Program-made: the position numbers and the translations under genes
The notes under the pieces: generated by a model
Database searches by the model: none
Seen by the model: the letters and a program-made list of their open reading frames with translations, nothing else
Told to the model about the DNA's origin: nothing
In this document: positions 1 through 12,374 of the stretch, one piece after another
How the letters are laid out: the number at the start of each line of letters is the position of its first letter
Numbering within the stretch: the stretch's first letter is position 1
Assembly (NCBI GenBank): GCA_016785225.1
Contig: JAFBJZ010000323.1
Coordinates: 372,001-436,000, forward strand
Length of the DNA stretch: 64,000 nucleotides
Direction of reading: 5' to 3'
Source of the DNA: Psettodes erumei
Taxonomy: Eukaryota; Chordata; Actinopteri; Pleuronectiformes; Psettodidae

Positions 1-149
1 TGCACAGGCTTTGATATGTACATGTCTATGAAGGTGTTTGTGGGGATCTTGCTGCTGATGAACCCCCACACAAAAGAACCAAAACTTCTTTCTGTTTTCA
101 TGTGAAATGAAGTTTAAAAAGTCATTTAACCGCTATTTCTGCTAACGGC

Positions 150-290
150 AGCAGTTTTTTTTTTTTTCTTCCCTCCTCTTGACACACTCGAGTGGTGTTA
201 ATTAACCAGTGTGGCTCAGCAGCCACGCAGCGAGCACCTGCACCTACAGGCGAATGCAGCAGGGGTGGGTCACTTTCCAGTTGTGAATCC
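150..290 (+). repeat. non-coding segment, inverted paralogue of 60010-60140
   Basis: This segment runs from a T-rich tract through CTTCCCTCCTCTTGACACAC and GGTGTTAATTAAC to GAGCACCTGC and GGCGAATG. The reverse complement of about 60010-60140 carries the same words in the same order with scattered mismatches. The TTAATTAA core is a typical homeodomain-binding sequence. It may be an old low-copy repeat or a duplicated conserved non-coding element; the sequence alone cannot decide between these. Confidence 0.7.
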
Positions 291-1170
291 TGCTTGGTAA
301 GATGTCACTAACAGACCAGTTGCGTGTGTTTAATTACGGAATATTGGACATTTAGAAACATATCAAGCTATGATTTTAAAGATACAAGCTCAGTGAAAAT
401 GCTTAAATATAGACATCATCTGTGGAGCTTTTTCTGTAGTTGACATATGGTACTCCCACTGCTTGAGCCTCCATATGGGCCAAGCAGAACCGATCAATCA
501 TTCTGTTGCTAAAATATTAAAGACTGGAAGAACTGCGTGCAAAGCTGAAAATTTGCAGTGAGATGGTTTACAGAAGGAGAGCATACAGTAGAAACTAATG
601 GACAGAAAGTGATAGATTATTGCCAAAAAAAGAAAATAGAAGAGATGGCAGCCACAAACCAAACTCACCAAAATGACCAATCACCAAACAGATGTAGAGA
701 TAGGGAGAAAAAATTAAGTGTCATCCCAAGATAGAGAGTGGCAAAGATAAGAAAGCAGTTAATGGGAAACATTATCCGCATCTGCAGGACAGTTCTATTT
801 CTATTGTTTTTGTGTCCTTGTTATCGTTTCACACACGCTTGGCTTAGAAATTTGTTTTAAAAATTCTTCCATCATTTTAATCCCACTGTTTGTCTGCAAC
901 TTTGTTCCAATTTTCATTTCCATTTCCATTTTCAAAAAAATTGAATCAAAACAAACAAAGAGGCCATTCATCCAATTCTTATAAAATTTGGGTGGCCTAT
1001 AAATCATTTACCAAGCACACTGACAAAGCAGTTTTGATGTCAATACATTTCAGAAATTATGCACATTTAGGCCTGTGTCTTGAAGTTAAATGTTTAATAA
1101 AAACACACATAAATCAAAATTGACTGAAGCTTTTGTAACCAAAACTCTGCACGTGTTCAGATACAAGCTC

Positions 1171-1389
1171 CTAGCTTCGCTTCACAATCTTGGGATATTC
1201 TGCTTCTAGGGGGTGGCACAAATGTGACAATAAATTCATTTGATATTCATTGTTACGGATTGTTTCTGGACCACAAAATGCAGGACACCATGGCGCGAAA
1301 TTTTCCAAATCTTTAATGTCCGGCAAACGTTCAAAAGGTTCATAAGCACAACTAGATAGGGAAGGCACACTCGAGGGTAGCTCTAGCAA
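1171..1389 (-). other. 72-codon open frame beside a TIR element, possible repeat remnant
   Basis: A minus-strand frame of 72 codons lies just left of a 161-bp element with terminal inverted repeats. I do not recognise the peptide. Its position raises the possibility that it belongs to the same transposable element, but no retroelement motif such as a zinc knuckle, protease or reverse transcriptase block is visible. A chance open frame is equally possible. Confidence 0.15.
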
Positions 1390-1408
1390 TCTTCTGGCAG
1401 CTAGTGGA

Positions 1409-1569
1409 TGTCATGGCCCGGTTTATAAAGGAGCTGAGGTGATTACTGGAGAATGCTGATCAGGTGTGTCTCGTCTGAGAGACAGGCCACGCCTCCTGCC
1501 ACAACCTGAACAGCAGAGAAACAGGAGGGGGAGGGGAAGAACAGAAAACAGACAAACCGGGCCATCACA
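1409..1569. mobile_element. 161-bp element with 16-bp terminal inverted repeats (solo LTR or MITE-like)
   Basis: The segment begins TGTCATGGCCCGGTTT and ends AAACCGGGCCATCACA. The ends are inverted repeats matching at 15 of 16 positions. The TG...CA termini and a TTTATAAA box near one end fit a short solo LTR, but a foldback or MITE-like element is also possible. I do not see a clear target-site duplication. Confidence 0.45.
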
Positions 1570-2379
1570 TTCATTTCACATGATTCAGTTGATGGACAGT
1601 TAATGAGTGATTAAATTGGGTGTAGCTATTACAAAAAATCTAAATTTCCCATTCAAAACTTTATGAAAACAAAATGAGTCACTTTCTTTTTTCAGGGAAT
1701 CCTCAACAAAACTTTAGTTCAATCCAACCTGTGGTCAATTCAGAGGTCTGTCACTCCATAATTTTCAAAATATGCAAAATCACTGCATCATGCAACATCT
1801 ACATTTATCTCCACAAGTCTTCTTTAAAATACTACCACCCCTCCATGAACAAGAAAACTGTGTGCGCACACAGCTGCAGTACCTTTGTAGGTCAGAGTTG
1901 AAGCAGGAAGTTGATGATTGTGGTGACTGATGGATATTTACAATGGACAGTTTGATTAATAAGTTTTACTTTTAGATTATATTACCTTTGTTTTCTCCTC
2001 TGAATCAAAATTTGATCAATTGCCATATAACTTACAACTCCTATTTTGTGATTTAAGCTTTCAGTAAGCAGTTTGTGAATAAAAGCTTTCGAGAGAGTGC
2101 TGTATCAAAACCAAAGTTTGTCATGTTCAAATACATGCTAGCTGTCAGACCTACAACAACATGCTGCCACCAGAAAAAGGGCATCGCAAAATCAGGGTGT
2201 TTGTGTCTGACAGGGGAGGTTAGGTTACTCTGCAGTAAATGAATTCTTAACTAAGCCCTGTGTCTCGCTCTCTCACACACTCTTTGTATTACTCCCATGC
2301 AGACGTTTGCATTTCTCTGTGTGTCTGCAGGCTTTCGGGATAACCCTCCGCAGACCGGGAGGTGGTGGCCATGGGGGAG

Positions 2380-2515
2380 AAGAGCAGCTGTTGTGGCTGT
2401 CCACTTTGCATTTTGCACGTCCTCACACACACACACCAAACAGCCCGGAGCAGGACCTCTGAAGCTGGCACAGGTGCAGAATACACAACACAGACCTCTA
2501 AATACTTGACTTGAC
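2380..2515 (+). repeat. non-coding segment, direct paralogue of 63370-63475
   Basis: The core GGAGCAGGACCTCTGAAG, then a 20-bp insertion, then CACAACACAGACCTCTAAAT is shared in the same order and orientation with 63440-63479, where the insertion is missing. Weaker similarity extends leftward through a TTTGCATTT word and a CA-rich stretch. This is a second homology between the two ends of the window, separate from the 150-290 segment. Confidence 0.65.
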
Positions 2516-2959
2516 AGCCCTTGGAGATGCTACAAGGAGATGGGATGCCAGAGTAGCTGTTTTTAGACTAAGATGAAGATCCCTAAACTCTGCTTTCATA
2601 TGAACGGGCATCCGCCCAGCTATAGGAAAAAAAAAATTCTGCTATCTCACACCCTAGGCAAGTATGACTAAGCCCATTCAGTCATGTTACCAACATGTGC
2701 ATTACAAGTATGTAAATTTATTTAAATATATCAGATACCATGGGTTATCCACGGAGCCTTTCCATTGAGCAGATATGAAACCCAAATGCCTGTGTACTTA
2801 TAACCGATGGCAGAGCTCCTGTAGTCTGGGCAGAGATATGCCCCACCTGTTGCAAGAGAAGAACTCTTAGCAATCTCTTCTACACATGAACCTAAAATTA
2901 TAGCAAATAAATACCTTGTGACTTTTTAAGGTAATGTAAAATGAATAATGCATTTTATT

Positions 2960-3110
2960 TGCTTGCTCTAAGAGGTTCCCTGGTTCAAATCATAGTTCTT
3001 CACCTTTCTGTCTGGGAGTTTGTGTGGGTCTCCTTCAGGTGCTGCACTTTTCCTCCATTAGGTCAAACACACTGCTGTTCGTGATCGGCTAAACTGTAGA
3101 ATCTTGATTA
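2960..3110 (+). repeat. degenerate tRNA-derived SINE (V-SINE-like)
   Basis: A box-B-like GGTTCAAATC is followed by a degraded form of the block found in many fish SINEs: a GGAGTTTG word, then a GTGGGTCTCCTTCAGGTGCT word, a TTTCCTCC word and a GGTCAAACACA word. The order and spacing match that conserved SINE central region, but the sequence is well diverged and 5' truncated. I identified it by recall of the family pattern, not by a search. Confidence 0.5.
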
Positions 3111-3253
3111 ACCATAAAAAGAAAGCAATATAAAGTACTCAAAAAAACATATTCACCTTCCTTACCTTCAATGGTCTAAATGTTGATCGGCAAAAAAAGG
3201 GAAACCTACTGTGCAATACGCAGCTTCACACCTATTATTTGTTGGTGCTATAA

Positions 3254-3266
3254 TGCCCTCTGCTGG
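3254..3266 (-). promoter_or_regulatory. CTCF-like motif
   Basis: TGCCCTCTGCTGG fits the reverse complement of the CTCF core (CCASYAGRKGGCR) at every position. A single motif match does not prove occupancy. It lies in the gene-free region about 5.4 kb upstream of the T-box start codon. Confidence 0.4.
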
Positions 3267-4939
3267 TGATAAAATATGACCGTTATACCACTAATCTGCT
3301 GCCAATCTTATTAGTCAATGCTCAATTACTCATTACAAAAAATAGTAACTGGAAAGTACATAATATTGTTAGACTGGCCCTCAACTCAGCCCTCTGTGAT
3401 GATTGATAAGCGACCCTGACAGATATAGGTAGTGTAGAATTATGTTGTCATCCCCAAGATTTTCCAAGATAAAGATGAAAAAAGTTATTTTAGGTTCAGC
3501 AAGGTTGAAGCCCTTTCAGAGGTTCTTCAGTAGTGTGCTTTCAGATTCCTCCTGAGCCAACAGAAAGCAGTGTTGGTAGCAGAGGGATCTGCAGGGCTTT
3601 CAGCTCTGATCTCCTCAGGCGTCTTGTGTAATATTTCGGTAGGCTTCTGTTCAGAGGCTTTGACAAAGTCTGTTTCCCTCTCCTGCATCTCCCTTAGACC
3701 CTCTCTCAGTTTTCATTAGACTTGGAGCCGCTTCAGTCGCTGACCATTCAAGTTTTATTATAAAAAAGTTCTACTTTAGAACTTCTGAACTAAAAGAGTC
3801 CCCGTATATAACTCAACACTCCGTACTTTACCTCCTCCTTTTGTTTAGTTTCCTTGTAACTTTTAACTTTGGCTGTTACTTCCCTTCTCCAGAAGCTTTC
3901 TTTTTCTCTTACTCACTCCTCAGGGCTTTTTCTTGATCTTTCATCCCTTTCTGTTTTTTTCTCTTGCCCTTCTCTTTGTCTTGCCTGTGTTCCTTTCTCC
4001 CTTCTCTAATTTTTCAGTTTAATCTTTAAGTAATTTCACTCTTAACATCAATTTCCTTTCATTTGTCATGCCTTTCACGCTAAAAGTCAAAAAGTCATTA
4101 TTCCCCTTTCTTTCCTTCCCCCTTTAGGTGTTAAGATGTCCTTGATCAGACTGCAATTACATCACCAACAGGTTTTTTATTTTCCTTGCTCTTTAAATTT
4201 CCATTTTGATATGTTATCATGCCTTCTTTCTGAATCATAATGTACCTTTCCTCACTCCTCTCCACTTTTGCCTGCTGGCATCTTTTGATAGCAACTTTTG
4301 ATAATGAATTCTATATGTTTTGAAAGTTGATCTTAAATCATAATGATACAAACCTTTTAAATCTAACATATCTCAATGTACAGTTTCAGGAATGACATTT
4401 ACATTTTAAATGTATAATAATAGGGATAAACAAAGGGTAAACATAGGTCTACAATACAGTATTTTTGATGAATCCTAAGAAATTACTAGAGCTGCTGTTG
4501 CTAATAAGTCTGTAGAATTGTATTTACAGACAGCAAATTAAGCCTGGAATAAATGATCTGTTATTCTGCCTCCAAACATTATTGTTGCATCGATAAAATA
4601 GCAGTAAGTATTGTTAAAGCTTATCCAGAACAGCAACCTTGCGCTATTATGTTAGGTGCAGCAAAGCCCATTTTTCCCAAATGCATGTGTCAGCATGCTC
4701 AGCAGACCAGGGAATTATGTTGTGGAGAAAATGCTGTTTCTCCTGAAAGCATTTTAAAAGATACTTGTACTTTATAAATATTTTTTCCAAATTTGCTAAA
4801 GATTAAATATGTAACAGCTGAAAAGTCGCTGGTATTTTAATTAGTATTGATATATGATATTACTATATTAGTTACAGTACTGCAGCTGCTATGTTTCATT
4901 TAATTTTCATATATATACTAATGTTAAAAAAACAAAATG

Positions 4940-5005
4940 AATGTAAACGAAAGCCTTTATTGTCATTGTCCAAGAACAACAAAAATGTGAATGTATTTTT
5001 CACAT
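4940..5005 (-). repeat. possible LINE 3'-tail fragment
   Basis: Read on the minus strand, a TTGTTGTTCTTGGACAATG word runs into GACAATAAAGGC. Very similar tails end many fish L2/Rex1-type LINE copies. Only the short tail is present, so the call rests on a single block. Confidence 0.3.
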
Positions 5006-7960
5006 TATGCTTGATTATATGTATATTATTCACCCTAATCACTCATACTAATTAGTTTATGAATACCTGTATATATAAATGTTCATTCCAGATATGCACC
5101 TTTGAACTGGAGTCTTGCCAGCCTGTTGGGAGCCATTCATTTAAAAAAGTACTTATGTATACAGTATTTTTAGGGATATCATCATGATCATACTGTCTGT
5201 ACTTTTACTTCAGTAGGAATTTGAATGCAGGACTTTTACTGGTACTATTTTTACATAAATGTTTTGGTAATTTTTCTTAAGTAAACACACACAACAACAA
5301 CACAAGGCAAATATTGTATATTTATATTTTTTAAATTATGAGTAATGGTGGACTGGAGAATTAGTTCACAGTATCTTTAGTGATCCAGTAGGTGGTGATA
5401 TTGGCAAATGGTGGCAAATAACGGCTCAGTGAAACTAATCTCCCAATACTTATCTTTACAGTTGTGAGTCAGTGGTAAAAAATTTCATACCATAGGGATG
5501 TAAAGCTATACTTAAAGCTATAGCCTACCTAATACATCTGTCTTAGGAATCTGCATTACATTAGAGGAGTGAAACACTTTTTATTTAATGTTACAATGTG
5601 GTTCCATGGTTCACTCCTGATTTTTAACCTGTTTAGATGCTTTTTGCAAGTTCTCACAGGAGGGAAAGTTAGGACCTCAGGATTCACACCCCTCGCTTTA
5701 CCTGGAAATGAAATGCCTTGATCAGGGGTACCTCACTATGTATGGTGGTGTGTGTGTGAAGGAGAAAAAAAGGATCATTCACTTCATCCACTCTGTCGCT
5801 CGCTATCCCATTTCATGTGAGTGGTGAATGGATCACAGAGCCACAGCTCTGAACTACCATCATGCGCTGCATGTTCCAGCTGCAGCTTAGACTAACTTCA
5901 TGAAACTTGAAACCACAGCATTTCCTGTGCCATGAGATACTTTTACCACAGCAGAAGTGAGACATTAGAGACAAAGAAGACACAAACCAAATTGCTGCTG
6001 ACAGCATCTGACAATATACTGAACTGAGCTTTTCACCTTTGCAGTGTCATTGGGGATCTGCAGTTTACTATACTGCTTGGTTAACTGCAGATAAAACTGT
6101 GAGTGAAATACCTAAACCCTTGTGTAAAACTAATGACACTAGTTAATTTACATTCCCATTACTGTACCACCCAGCCTGCTTAAATACATTTGCAGGAGCA
6201 GATAAAGTAATATCTTTTTTTTTACTATATGAGCTTGACTTTGTAGCATTGTTGCAGAGGTGACACATGCCTCAGGCAGGAGCGCACCAAATTCCATCTT
6301 GAAGCCCAAAGTTGATTCAAGCTGAGGAGAAATGTTTCAACATGCCTACAGCTGGAGCGGAAAGGCCTTGTAGAGACAGTGAGCCATTCTTTTATTCTTT
6401 CTGAGAGTTCTCTAAAATCCAGAGAAGTGAATCATTCTGCTCAGGTAAGCAATACCATACAGTATGTTAGAGCCACAAAAGCAGTATTGGCATCAGGTCC
6501 AAAAATCCAGCATTGGTCAGACTAACAATATGAACATCCTGTACATATACACACACTGCCACACTTGGACCTTGCTGCAGAGCTTTAAGAACAGGTTCAA
6601 TATGCCACAGTTTCTTGTGAGATTTAAAACAGCAAGCTTCAGACTCTCGTATCTGAATTTTAAATGAAGCACTACATATATTGAATTTGTAAGCAGTAAA
6701 AAGTAACTAAAAATAACAAAAACAAGTATATATTATTCTAAATGTCTAATCTGATTGGTGAGGAGAACATTTAAATCAAGTGTGTTTTAGTTGCTCTTTA
6801 CATAGTGTGTAGCAGAACAGCTAAGAGCAAAGTAATAGCTGGTCTAGATCTCCTCCTAAATCTGATTCGCAGGGCTCTTAAAGGGTGATGAAGCATTAAG
6901 GTCAAGTCTGACCTCAGATAAACCCATTTCAATGCATGTTCCTGGTAAATCTGTGGCCGACTATGCAGCTGAAAACTTTGCAAAGATGTGAAGACTTTCA
7001 CACAAACTACTTGTGTCCTTTATGTGACAAGAGGGACATTTTGGCTAATGCTGCAAATGTCACTCTGTGGTAACCTTAGGGGGAACTTTTTGCCAAAACC
7101 CATAAGAGAGTCATGCCACTGATGTCACGCATTACTGACATCACTGACCACACTTAAAACTTTTAACCCATAAAGTTTGAAAGTCGGAGCCTCATTAATC
7201 TCAACAGGCCCTTTTTAGTGCTATTTTTTTAAGTAAGTAAAATCTGAGCATCTGCTTTAGCAGTAGTTGAGTCCCACCTTACCTTTGTCCCACCTCCATA
7301 TTACTTGATTCAAAAATATCGACTTATTTAAACCAGCTAAATTACCTCTCAAGTTACTTTAAGATACAGTTAAGTAAGTGAAAAATCCAAATGCTCTTAT
7401 TGAAGTGATTTTTTTTTTCATATTATGTATTCTGTCAGCTTGCTCCAGCTTTTTATTAAAGCTACAAGATCATTTCATCACTGCTGAAATTCAAACCCGT
7501 AGGACTTTTTTGTGCCATCAATATTCCACCAAATAAAAATATTCAAGATGCCTTGTGTATAATTTTGTACATTTACACAAAATTCTGCCTGCCATGGATG
7601 ACAACTTTAGAAACCATGAAATATTTCAAACTAAGGTCTGCTGGTTTTATCAAAGGCAATACTGACTGAAGTTTAAATCATTTCTTGTCCTCTGTAGCTG
7701 GCACTGCTGGCCTTCCCATCCTCCCATTGGTCTTTCATGTGAACGGGCTGCTAACTGGCTCCATCAGAGAGCTTGCTCTCCTCCCAGGACACTTGAGGTA
7801 GAATTGGGGGTGGCTGGGCCAAATGGCCTCCAAGGATGACTAGCATTGTTCACCATTGTCAAGGCTAAAATCCAATTCCAGGCACCTCTCTAATCTCCCA
7901 CTGGTTCTTAATACACAACCAAAGCTGCCAGGGAAGGGACTTGTTTGTCTGTGCTTCCAC

Positions 7961-7985
7961 CACCCCAACCCCACCCCCACCCCAG
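7961..7985 (-). other. G-quadruplex motif upstream of the T-box gene
   Basis: The minus strand reads four runs of at least four G separated by loops of one or two bases, a strong intramolecular quadruplex pattern. It lies about 700 bp upstream of the T-box start codon. Any regulatory role is inference. Confidence 0.4.
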
Positions 7986-8479
7986 GTGCTTTGAAATCCT
8001 GCTAACTGATTTTCAATTTGGACTGTAAGAGCAGAGTGGGAACTGACTCTTTTTACGCATTTCATATCTAGCGCACACATAGTGTATGACTGGCATGACT
8101 TTGGGTAGTATCTACAAACTACAGAAACAATATTTGTGGTTATTTCTGAGTTCCATAAAATCTGCTCAAAGGTCATTCATAGCAACGACCAAGTAGAACA
8201 AATCCAAGGATGTACACTTGGCATTAGATTTGTATTTTCTCATTTGACGGGTCATCTCAATTTTTACACTGTCTCTCTGTGACCTAAAATACCAAAATGA
8301 AAAGAATAAATTTTGCAGCTCTATGTGCATGCATGCTGACTTTCACCTCAACATACCAGTACCCTATATGAAAATCACTCACACAATCAATCTGTCTATT
8401 GAATGAAAAAGCACCAACATCGACCCACAATCCCACAGTGTGGTGACTCAGCTTGCGGATTCACAACAAAGCCTTCAAC

Positions 8480-8690
8480 ATCAGGTAATATCCTCACCTG
8501 CCCCCCTCAGTCTGCTCTGACTACGCCCCTTTGACTGTTTAGACTCCACCCTTTGTGTGATAGCCAATCAAGTTCAATGCTGTTGTATTTGATTCCTGAG
8601 TTACAGCATCTGAAAACAGCATCTTGTCTCAAAACTACAGGGACCCACTGGATGTCGATGTGGTGGTGGAAACAGAAGGATATAGTTAAC
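8480..8690 (+). promoter_or_regulatory. probable T-box gene promoter and 5' UTR
   Basis: Just upstream of the first coding exon lie a C-rich tract, a CACCC-type word (ACTCCACCC) and a CCAAT box at 8564-8568. There is no strong TATA box and no CpG island. The transcription start cannot be placed from sequence alone. Confidence 0.4.
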
Positions 8691-11648
8691 ATGCAACACT
8701 TCTCTGGTAAGTTTTTGTCGGATTATAAGTCATGATATCTTTGTTAAATGAGCAATGGAATTACTGATGTTCAGCGAGAGAGACAAGCAACAAGCATGTT
8801 CATTTGGGCTCTAGGTGCATACTCAATGCACACTCTTAATAAAGGTGCATTTGGTCATAGAAGATCAGGCAATCAAGGCACTCCTTTTAATACTTCTATT
8901 ACACTGCAGTGAAACATTCATGTGTACTCCAAACACAGAACTGTTTACATGTTTATTTGTACTGTATCTCCTCCACAGACCCCAAATCACATCAAAGCAT
9001 GCCCCGCTCACCTCCAGCAGCTGACTCATACCAGCAGGGTAACATCAGGATGACCCTTGAGAATGCGGATCTCTGGAAGTCTTTCCACAACATTGGAACA
9101 GAGATGATTATAACAAAGCATGGAAGGTAACAGCTCTGGCACAGCTAGATGGTTACTATAGTATGTGTATTTCCTGCTTTCCGAAAATGACACTTTTTAT
9201 CATTTAATCGAGACCACAACCTAAGCAGAGACTTTGAATGCACATATTGCATGCAGTTTTGTATGAAGAACCACAACATTTTACTTCATTTTCAAGAAAA
9301 CATTGAAACACTCACTGACTCATGACTCTGTATATTTGTTTCAGGAGAATGTTTCCACATTGCAGCGTCAGACTATCTGGGCTCCAACCTTTTGCCAATT
9401 ATGTCATCATGATGGATATGGTTCCTGTAGACAGCTTTAAATACAAGGTAAATGCATATGTAACACACACTGATGCATTCTAGTACATTTGAGTTCCAAC
9501 ACATGTTGGGGGTTTAAAACACAACAAATTGCAGTATGGAAAATGCAGCACTCTGCAGCCAGACGTGGTCCTGCCCACTATGGGCCGCACCACCGCATAT
9601 CAAAGCCTTTCATTGCTTCCTGTTTGTGCACTCTCGGCTGGAGGCCCAATCAATTAGCATCCCTCCCTATTCACAATCAGTGAATGTGGAGCAGTCAGCC
9701 ATCCATACATTCAATGGCTCTCACATCAACTGATTTGACCCATTTGGTCACAGATATTGCTTTTAGCACACACTTGAAAACAAGAAGTACACAATAAAGA
9801 TGAAGTACTTAGAAGAGCACCACAGGAGAACTTTGAGAGAGTTTTCTTTGTTTTTACACTGTAAAACTGTGTGAAGAATATCTCTGCAATTAAAAAACAA
9901 ATAGATGCAAGTTACATAAATACAAGTTTTCATGCACCACAGAAGAAATGGATCTCACACTTCATGTAGGGATGTGAGTACACATGTCCTGAGGTGTCAC
10001 ACTTCCTAGCCTTGTATCATCACACACACACACCCTCTCTGTAGTGGAAAAAGGAGCAGTGGGAGGTCGCAGGAAAGGCAGAGCCCCAGCCCCCATGTCG
10101 GACTTACATGCACCCAGACTCGCCTGCCACAGGAAATCACTGGATGAAGCAGCCTTTGTCTTTCCTCAAGGTGAAGCTCACCAACAACACCTTGGATCAG
10201 CATGGCCATGTAAGACATCATCTTGCTGTCTCGAAATAATTACACTGCTCTGTATAATTGTCATTTAAGTTGACTGTGCATTTTGCTCAAACTGCTCTTT
10301 TTTCCTCATTAGATCATCCTGCACTCCATGCATCGCTACTACCCCAGGTTTCATGTGATACAAGCAGACAGCCCTTACACTGTCCGCTGGGGCCCCTTCC
10401 AGACTTTCTCCTTCCTAGAGATGACTTTCACTGCAGTGACCGCTTACCAAAACCCAAAGGTACAAACTTAAAAAAATACATAGACCCAAATGTCAGACCT
10501 GAGCTCTTTGTTCAATCAGCCAAGCTGGCATCTTTTTAATTTTATGAAGCAACATTAACCAATTGGGGATATGAGAATATTTCTTTTTTTACTGATAGCA
10601 AAACATTGTATTATCAAAGCTTTGACAGATACCTTTTCCTGCTTTTTCTAAGATCACTAAATTGAAGATTGACCACAACCCTTTTGCGAAGGGATTCAGG
10701 GAGGGCGGCACCCATTCCCACAGTAAAAGGTAGGAGTTAATTATTAATAAGGACTTAATTTGTTGCATGGCATTCAAAAGTAGCCATGAGCTACTTTGCC
10801 TGCTAACTGAACGAAACAAAGTACTTGAAATGTTTTTTTTTCCATAGATGCCATTCAAATAGAAGCCCTCCTGCAAAAAGATCTGCACTGGACAAGAAAG
10901 CTCTTTGTCGCAGTCCTCCAGGTGGGTTAGAACATAGCAATCATACTAAGCCACCACATTAATCTTGGTTTGAAAAAAAATATTCCTTATGATTCCTTTT
11001 TAACTTACAAATGTCTTTGACATTCATATGAAATCCTATTAAACATTGTATTTCCCTTTCAGACCTGCAGAGGATGCCCTCCACCTCTCAGCCAGTGCAG
11101 GAAGAGAAGACTCAGGCCTGGGCTGGGGAGCAGGACCCATCTGAGAGTCTACATGCTGAGCCCTTGGAGTTGAATGAGTATGACTATGGCTCTGAGGAAC
11201 AGATGGTGCCTGCGTCCGTGGCATACCAGCCCTACAGGTCTGATTTAAGATACCTAGGATGAGAAAATATGCAATGTGACTTAAGTCAGGAGAAAAATAT
11301 TAACCAATATTTAAACAAATAAAAGTGAAGAAATCATAGGAAAATCAGAATGTACTTCACACATTTATAAATTCAGAGGCTGACTACCTTAAGATAATAG
11401 ATACAGTAATGTCTGAATGTGTACCCAAACATCTGTTTTTATTCTCCAGATCTATGGAGTATACCAGATGCCCATTCCCTTCCAGTGAGGCAGATGAGGC
11501 TCACAGACTCATCCACCCTCCTCTGCACCCACTTGGCATGGCAGAACATGGCACCCAACAACATGCATACCACCACCATCAGCAGCACCACCATGCAAAT
11601 GCTGCAGATTGGAGCCAGTACCCACTCTTTTCATATTCATGTTGGTGA
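8691..11648 (+). CDS. tbx6l: T-box transcription factor of the Tbx6 subfamily (tbx16/tbx6l type)
   Basis: Nine coding exons: 8691-8706, 8979-9126, 9345-9447, 10045-10209, 10313-10459, 10653-10729, 10848-10921, 11063-11237, 11450-11648. All junctions are GT-AG, and the 1104-bp coding sequence gives 367 aa. The T-box DNA-binding domain spans about residues 30-215 and shows LENADLWKSFHNIGTEMIIT, RRMFPHCSVRLSGL, a WEVAGKAEPQPPCR block, LTNNTLDQHGHIILHSMHRY, VTAYQNPKITKLKI and NPFAKGFR, all hallmarks of the family. The C-terminal region is acidic, then His/Gln-rich (HHHQQHHHA), and ends in WSQYPLFSYSCW, a tail typical of Tbx6/Tbx16 proteins. Members act in the nucleus to specify paraxial mesoderm downstream of Wnt, FGF and Nodal. 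The start was chosen because a 16-bp exon encoding MQHFS joins exon 2 in phase. The exact orthologue (tbx16, tbx6l or tbx6) is uncertain. Confidence 0.93.
9536..9735 (+). other. possible regulatory block in T-box intron 3
   Basis: Intron 3 (9448-10044) holds a stretch of balanced, non-repetitive sequence containing a TCF/LEF-type word (ATATCAAAG near 9597) and a TCAATTAG homeodomain-type word. Nothing proves conservation from one sequence. It is listed because Tbx6-class genes are Wnt-responsive. Confidence 0.2.
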
Positions 11649-12096
11649 TCTTGAACCCTTTGCAATGGAGACACCATTGATAGAAGACAAATCACCAAAG
11701 CCGTGAAGAAATCCTTTTTTATGAGACAAGTAACAAACCGATAGGTTACTCCTGTACTTTGTGTTCAAAGTGTATAAATGTGTATAAAGATTTGTGTATT
11801 TCCAGGGCCTTGTAATGTATGAGGTTTGTAACCTGGACAAAAATCCTCTTCTGAAGTGATTTTTGTTTTCCTGTTTTCTTATGTTATTACGTACACAAAC
11901 ATACTAGCTCAGTTTGAGCATTCACGGTTGTCGGTTCAAAAACTATACGGTAAGTGTTTTGAGACATATATACCATATATTGTCCAGTATCCAATCATGG
12001 CAAATAGTGTGCAAAAGTGTGAAACTTATTCTGGAGGTCTGATTAAAAAAAAGAGATATCCATGTTCATATCCATATTGTATTGTAAAAGACCTTA

Positions 12097-12102
12097 AATA
12101 AA
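12097..12102 (+). terminator. candidate poly(A) signal for the T-box gene
   Basis: An AATAAA hexamer lies about 450 bp after the T-box stop codon at 11648, in AT-rich sequence typical of a 3' UTR. It is the first canonical hexamer I see downstream on this strand. Confidence 0.5.
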
Positions 12103-12374
12103 ACTGTAGAGGTAGCACAAAAATGTTTTCTATTGTAGTTTTTTGGAAAGAAATATCTAAGTTGACAGATGGAATTTTTTGAAATGATACAATATAAAAT
12201 TGACACAATACAATTTAATACATCACAAACAATTAAACTAATCACCACAAAACTATGCGAAAAAATACTTCTTGTTAAATTCCCCCCGAGAGCCAAACCT
12301 GCTGCTGGAGAGCTTAAGCCCAAGTGTTATGCATGATGATCAGTTGACCTTCTGGTTGGACACTCATTTTAAAT

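Larger units (their letters stand above)
1..8480. other. gene-free region upstream of the T-box gene
   Basis: No open frame here has the composition, splice signals or family resemblance of an exon. The sequence is AT-rich non-coding DNA. It contains a segment at 150-290 and another at about 2380-2510 that both have homologous copies near 60.0 and 63.4 kb, a short TIR element at 1409-1569, a degenerate SINE at about 2960-3110, a CTCF-like word at 3254-3266, a possible LINE-tail fragment near 4950-5000, and a C-rich G-quadruplex motif at 7961-7985. Distal control elements for the T-box gene would be expected here, but I cannot identify them. Confidence 0.6.
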
